NCBI GenBank assembly: GCA_041639705.1
Contig: JBEQBT010000113.1
Location: 1-9,997 of the forward strand
Direction: 5' to 3'
Origin: JARDZI01 sp041639705
GTDB lineage: Bacteria; Bacillota; Clostridia; Clostridiales; Caloramatoraceae
Length of the DNA stretch: 9,997 bases
The translations under genes and the position numbers were made by a program. Positions 7,584-9,997 of this stretch are shown in pieces. Under the pieces are notes generated by a model. It saw nothing but the letters and a program-made list of their open reading frames with translations. It did no database searches and was not told where the DNA came from. The first letter of the stretch is position 1. Each line of letters opens with the position of its first letter.

Positions 7584-8252
7584 ATGAAAAATTATAGTGT
7601 TTTTGAAATATTAGGTCCTGTTATGATTGGACCTTCCAGTTCGCATACTGCAGGAGCTGGAAGGCTTGGAAGGGCTGCCAGATCCATAGCTAAAAATGAC
7701 TTTGAGTGTGTTACCTTTTATCTTCATGGTTCCTTTGCTAAGACCTACAGGGGACATGGAACAGATAGGGCTCTTGTGGCAGGTATACTTGGAATGGAAA
7801 CTTCTGATGAAAAAATAAAGGAATCCTTTAAAATTGCTGAGGAAAAGGGAATAGGAATTAAATTTGTAGAAACTGATCTTGGTGATGTTCATCCTAATAC
7901 AGTCAAGATTGTTCTAAATAGAAGTAATGGCACAAGTGTAAGTGTAACTGGCTCCTCTGTAGGTGGGGGGAATATAACAATTATAGATATTGATGGAGAC
8001 CCATTGGAGCTGAATGGTCAATATCCTGTAATTATAGTTAAGCACAAGGATAGGCGTGGAATGATAAGCAAGATTTCATTTGCCGTTGCCCTGGGGAATA
8101 TTAATATTGCAACTCTTAAAGTAGGAAGAGAATCAAAGGGAGAGATCGCAACTACTGTTATAGAAACAGATAATGTTATTCCAGTAGGTATTGTTAAAGA
8201 AATTGAAAAAATAGACGGGGTAATTTCGGTTAGAGCACTGAGTGCCCTTTAG
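7584..8252 (+). CDS. sdaAB: L-serine dehydratase, iron-sulfur-dependent, beta subunit
   Basis: Beta subunit of the two-chain [4Fe-4S] L-serine dehydratase, which deaminates L-serine to pyruvate and ammonia. It has 222 residues, as expected. The N-terminal SDH-beta domain shows GPVMIGPSSSHTAGAGRLGR (residues 11-30) and the HGSFAKTYRGHGTDRALVAG segment (48-67), both hallmarks of the family. GSSVGGGNI is at 123-131. The C-terminal third (about 148-220) is an ACT domain (YPVIIVKHKDRRGMIS...), the module thought to sense or bind serine. GGAG at 7572-7575 is spaced 8 nt from the ATG; an overlapping ATG at 7580 hits a stop after five codons. It is the first gene of a two-gene operon divergent from the gcv operon, so it probably consumes serine made by GlyA. 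Confidence 0.96.
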   Translation: MKNYSVFEILGPVMIGPSSSHTAGAGRLGRAARSIAKNDFECVTFYLHGSFAKTYRGHGTDRALVAGILGMETSDEKIKESFKIAEEKGIGIKFVETDLGDVHPNTVKIVLNRSNGTSVSVTGSSVGGGNITIIDIDGDPLELNGQYPVIIVKHKDRRGMISKISFAVALGNINIATLKVGRESKGEIATTVIETDNVIPVGIVKEIEKIDGVISVRALSAL

Positions 8253-8261
8253 TCGTAAGGT

Positions 8262-8266
8262 GGAGG
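8262..8266 (+). promoter_or_regulatory. Ribosome binding site fixing the sdaAA start at 8272
   Basis: GGAGG lies 5 nt before the ATG at 8272. It rules out the upstream in-frame GTG at 8242, which lies inside the sdaAB coding end and has no SD at proper distance. Confidence 0.85.
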
Positions 8267-8271
8267 AAATT

Positions 8272-9147
8272 ATGTATAATAAGGCATATGAAATGATTGA
8301 ACTTACTAATAAAAATAACTGTAGAATTTGTGATGTTGTTGTTCAGAATGAATGCAAGCTCACTGAGAAAACTGAGAAGGAAATCAGAGACGAAATGCTT
8401 GGTATTCTTAATGTCATGCTTGAAGCTTCTAAAAATGCACTTGAAAAGGAAGTGCGCTCTGTTAGTGGGCTTTCAGGTGGAGATGCTAAATTGCAGGAGT
8501 CCTATAGAAAAGCAGGTAGAACTATTTGTGGTGATATTGTAAATAAAGCAATTGCTAGAGCAATATCCTGTTCTGAGGTAAATGCTGCAATGGGTAGAAT
8601 TGTGGCAGCACCAACTGCTGGAGCATCAGGAATTATTCCTGCAGCTGTGATTACTGCTGCTGAAGCAATAGGTGCAGATGAAGATGCTATGATAGATGCA
8701 CTTCTTACCTCCTCAGGAGTAGGACAAATAATTGCTAAAAATGCAACTCTTTCTGGTGCAGAAGGTGGATGTCAAGCAGAGTGCGGTTCTGCTGCTGCAA
8801 TGGCCGCCGCTGCCCTAGTTGAAATGTATGGAGGTACTCCTCAAATGGCATTTGATGCTGCAGCAATGGCACTTAAAAGCAAGCTTGGTCTAGTATGTGA
8901 CCCGGTTGCTGGTCTTGTTGAAATCCCCTGTATAAAGAGAAATGCAACTGGTGCTGTAGAAGCAATGGCCTGTGCAGACATGGCACTTGCTGGAATAAAA
9001 AGTATGATTCCATTCGATGAGGTAGTTGAAGCCATGTTCAAAATAGGGAAAGCACTACCAATGCAGCTTAGAGAAACAGCTTTGGGAGGCCTAGCAACAA
9101 CTCCAACAGGATTAAAATTGAATGAACAGGTTAAAAACGGGAAGTAG
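8272..9147 (+). CDS. sdaAA: L-serine dehydratase, iron-sulfur-dependent, alpha subunit
   Basis: Catalytic subunit of L-serine dehydratase, holding the oxygen-sensitive [4Fe-4S] cluster that activates the serine hydroxyl. From the ATG at 8272 it has 291 residues, close to the family norm. An in-frame GTG at 8242 would add ten residues but overlaps sdaAB and lacks an SD. Signatures are SGLSGGDAKL (65-74), VAAPTAGASGIIPA (111-124), GAEGGCQAECGSAAAM (162-177), KLGLVCDPVAGLVEIPCIKRN (204-224) and LRETALGGLATTPTG (266-280). Cys167, Cys209 and Cys220 have spacings of 42 and 11, the same as I recall for the cluster ligands of the Legionella enzyme. There is no C-terminal cysteine tail, as in other two-chain enzymes. 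It starts 19 nt after sdaAB. Its last codons form part of a terminator hairpin. Confidence 0.96.
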   Translation: MYNKAYEMIELTNKNNCRICDVVVQNECKLTEKTEKEIRDEMLGILNVMLEASKNALEKEVRSVSGLSGGDAKLQESYRKAGRTICGDIVNKAIARAISCSEVNAAMGRIVAAPTAGASGIIPAAVITAAEAIGADEDAMIDALLTSSGVGQIIAKNATLSGAEGGCQAECGSAAAMAAAALVEMYGGTPQMAFDAAAMALKSKLGLVCDPVAGLVEIPCIKRNATGAVEAMACADMALAGIKSMIPFDEVVEAMFKIGKALPMQLRETALGGLATTPTGLKLNEQVKNGK

Positions 9148-9169
9148 ATGATTATCTGCTTCCCGTTTT
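9134..9169. terminator. Hairpin terminator overlapping the sdaAA stop, probably bidirectional
   Basis: AAAACGGGAAG (9134-9144) pairs perfectly with CTTCCCGTTTT (9159-9169). A T-G wobble and AGAT/ATCT extend it to 16 bp around a 4-nt GATT loop. The 5' arm encodes the last sdaAA codons and the stop is in the stem. The U tract reads TTTTA on the plus strand and TTTTTAA on the minus strand, so it can also stop leftward transcription from the scar region. Confidence 0.85.
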
Positions 9170-9173
9170 ATCA

Positions 9174-9388
9174 TGCTATTGCATTAGATAGGCTACCCTC
9201 TTACTTTTCACAGATTCCATACAGAAGATTTAGCCAAATGCAATAAGGCTTTTTCACCGCAGTTGGCACCTATATATAATGCAATAAAGATTTAGCAAAA
9301 AGGTATTTATTGCATTATATGAATCAATGAAAATATTTTGCATAAATGATTTTTAAATGTAAAATCATTTATGCAAAATATATAGGTG
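9174..9388. repeat. Cluster of nested inverted repeats around a TTATTGCATT motif
   Basis: Non-coding stretch between the sdaAA terminator and the decayed genes. The core AATGCAATA, or its complement, occurs four times: 9177-9185, 9237-9245, 9278-9286 and 9308-9316. The first two pair with each other (TATTGCATT/AATGCAATA, plus inner GGCTA/TAGCC). The last two are the middle of 15-bp arms 9274-9288 and 9306-9320. A separate perfect 21-bp inverted repeat with a 7-nt loop has arms 9333-9353 and 9361-9381. An outer 11-bp pair, CACCTATATAT (9267-9277) and ATATATAGGTG (9378-9388), encloses both hairpins, so the single strand could fold as a three-way junction. AGATTTAGC is also directly repeated (9226-9234 and 9288-9296). 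No transposase is seen. It could be a miniature element, an old IS end, or a structured terminator of the dead locus. Confidence 0.7.
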
Positions 9389-9394
9389 AGGAAG

Positions 9395-9493
9395 CTAAAA
9401 ATTTTTCAAATAAAGTATTGCAAGCTGGGTTCTGTCCCTTAGTTCCAGCTTTTCTAGTAGAGCTGTTACATAATTTCTTACTGTACCATGCCT
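9395..9493 (-). pseudogene. C-terminal remnant of a LuxR/NarL-type response regulator
   Basis: Minus-strand translation in one frame gives RHGTVRNYVTALLEKLELRD, continuing RTQLAILYLKNF, then a stop. This is the end of a LuxR-type (GerE) helix-turn-helix: GTVRNY begins the recognition helix, and LEKLELRDRTQLAI is the usual dimerisation/last-helix segment of NarL-family regulators. A stop codon lies directly upstream in frame. The receiver domain and first HTH helices are absent, so only about 31 of roughly 210 residues remain. It overlaps in another frame the last residues of the permease remnant. Such regulators often sit beside ABC-2 exporters with their sensor kinase, which fits the neighbours. 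It cannot function by itself. Confidence 0.72.
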
Positions 9494-9666
9494 TTAGTAA
9501 AACCCTTATCAAAAACAATTGCGTATTCTATTTTCATATATATAATGTTACTTTTTACTTCATTTTCATTAATTTCTATTACTGAAGACTTATCTCCAAG
9601 ATCTTTTATTAACATATTTATAAGCTTTGTGTTGTCATTATCCACAATACCAACAGATAAGTTTTC
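9478..9666 (-). pseudogene. Fragment of an ABC-2 type permease (extracellular N-terminal domain)
   Basis: A 62-codon open stretch reads ENLSVGIVDNDNTKLINMLI and later YAIVFDKGFTKGMVQ before a stop. The VGIVDNDNTKLxxxLI and (I/D)YAIVxxKGF motifs are typical of the large extracytoplasmic loop after the first transmembrane helix of ABC-2 exporter permeases. The first membrane helix and start codon are missing, because the upstream sequence switches frame directly into ABC ATPase. All later transmembrane helices are missing as well, since the sequence runs into the response-regulator remnant. It is therefore an internal piece kept by deletions on both sides. The identification rests on motif recall, not on a search. 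Confidence 0.65.
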
Positions 9667-9940
9667 TCCTCCATATAATGGGAGATATATATTATTGTGG
9701 AACCATTTTTATTAAGCTCCCTTACTGATTGAAGTATGTGATTTCTTGACTGTGGATCAATTCCAACCGTCGGTTCATCCATGATTATAAGCTTTGGCTG
9801 GTGCACTATTGCACATGCAATATTGAGTCTTCTTTTCATACCACCTGAATACTTTGAGGGTAATCCCTTTCTGGTCAGATAAATCTATAAAATAATATAA
9901 ACAATCTAAAAAATTCTATAAGCTTATCTGCAATTCGCTC
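9667..9940 (-). pseudogene. Decayed ABC-2 transporter ATP-binding protein
   Basis: The intact part (about 9868-9667) contains the signature LPSKYSGGMKRRL, Walker B KLIIMDEP, D-loop VGIDPQSRN and H-loop IYISHYMEE. This order is unmistakable for an exporter ATPase of the BcrA/NatA/CcmA class. After HYMEE the frame breaks into the permease fragment, so the C-terminal tail is gone. Upstream, homology appears scattered over three frames: ERIADKLIEFF from 9940, then FIDLSDQKG, then LPSKYSGG, with stops between. That indicates several small indels. I found no intact Walker A before the window edge, although the gene may continue beyond it. Its original role was probably drug, peptide or lipid export; substrate unknown. 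Confidence 0.82.
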
Positions 9941-9997
9941 TTACATCGAAGTCTTGGTTGAGCCAGTGTACACTGAATAAACATCATCCTTATGTAC

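Noticed and set aside
7611..7892. Minus-strand 93-codon frame within sdaAB
   Set aside because: Antisense to the conserved N-terminal domain of SdaAB, with low-complexity Ser/Phe-rich composition; explained by codon bias.
8242..8271. GTG start for sdaAA ten codons upstream of the ATG
   Set aside because: It lies inside the end of sdaAB without a proper SD; the ATG at 8272 has GGAGG at 5 nt spacing and gives the normal N-terminus.
9422..9451. AAGCTGG/CCAGCTT hairpin as a terminator
   Set aside because: It lies inside the LuxR-type remnant coding stretch, has only 7 bp and a long loop; probably incidental to coding sequence.
9346..9585. Plus-strand open frame of 79 codons
   Set aside because: It begins inside a perfect inverted repeat, lacks an SD and known motifs, and runs antisense to the recognisable permease and LuxR remnants.
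9940..9997. Possible degenerate Walker A (TGSTKTSM) upstream of the ABC signature
   Set aside because: The spacing to the signature motif is only about 33 codons instead of roughly 95, the GxxGxGK pattern is not met, and a stop follows; too weak to annotate.

Overview
The window looks like a chromosomal segment of an AT-rich, low-GC Gram-positive bacterium, most likely a Clostridium-type anaerobe. The reasons are the strong AGGAGG-type ribosome binding sites, the split two-subunit glycine decarboxylase, the two-subunit iron-sulfur L-serine dehydratase and the tandem glycine riboswitch. The species cannot be named from sequence alone.

Positions 1-7190 hold one leftward operon under a glycine riboswitch. 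In transcription order it runs: tandem glycine aptamers (7190-7008), a long leader with two intrinsic-terminator-like hairpins (7010-6968 and 6928-6881), then gcvT, gcvH, gcvPA, gcvPB, lpdA and glyA. The window cuts off the 3' end of glyA. Gene spacing is tight: a 4-nt overlap, a 1-nt gap, and gaps of 13, 27 and 37 nt. The products make the whole glycine cleavage system plus serine hydroxymethyltransferase.

Facing right from the same roughly 400-bp AT-rich intergenic region are sdaAB and sdaAA, encoding the two subunits of [4Fe-4S] L-serine dehydratase. They end in a perfect hairpin that overlaps the sdaAA stop codon. Together the two transcription units can carry glycine to pyruvate. GcvTHP-Lpd splits one glycine into CO2, NH3, NADH and methylene-THF. 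GlyA condenses that C1 unit with a second glycine to serine. SdaAA/SdaAB deaminates serine to pyruvate.

From about 9170 to the right edge the DNA changes character. Positions 9174-9388 are non-coding and rich in nested inverted repeats built around a TTATTGCATT motif. Beyond that, on the minus strand, lies a scar made of three decayed gene pieces: the C-terminal half of an ABC-transporter ATPase, the extracellular start of an ABC-2 permease, and the last helix-turn-helix residues of a LuxR/NarL-type response regulator. Each is truncated and in a different frame, as if successive deletions had collapsed an ABC-2 exporter/two-component locus.

Most of the window is well-understood metabolism. 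I see no convincing undescribed system. The points most worth a second look are the layout of the gcv leader, the three-gene scar and the palindrome cluster.
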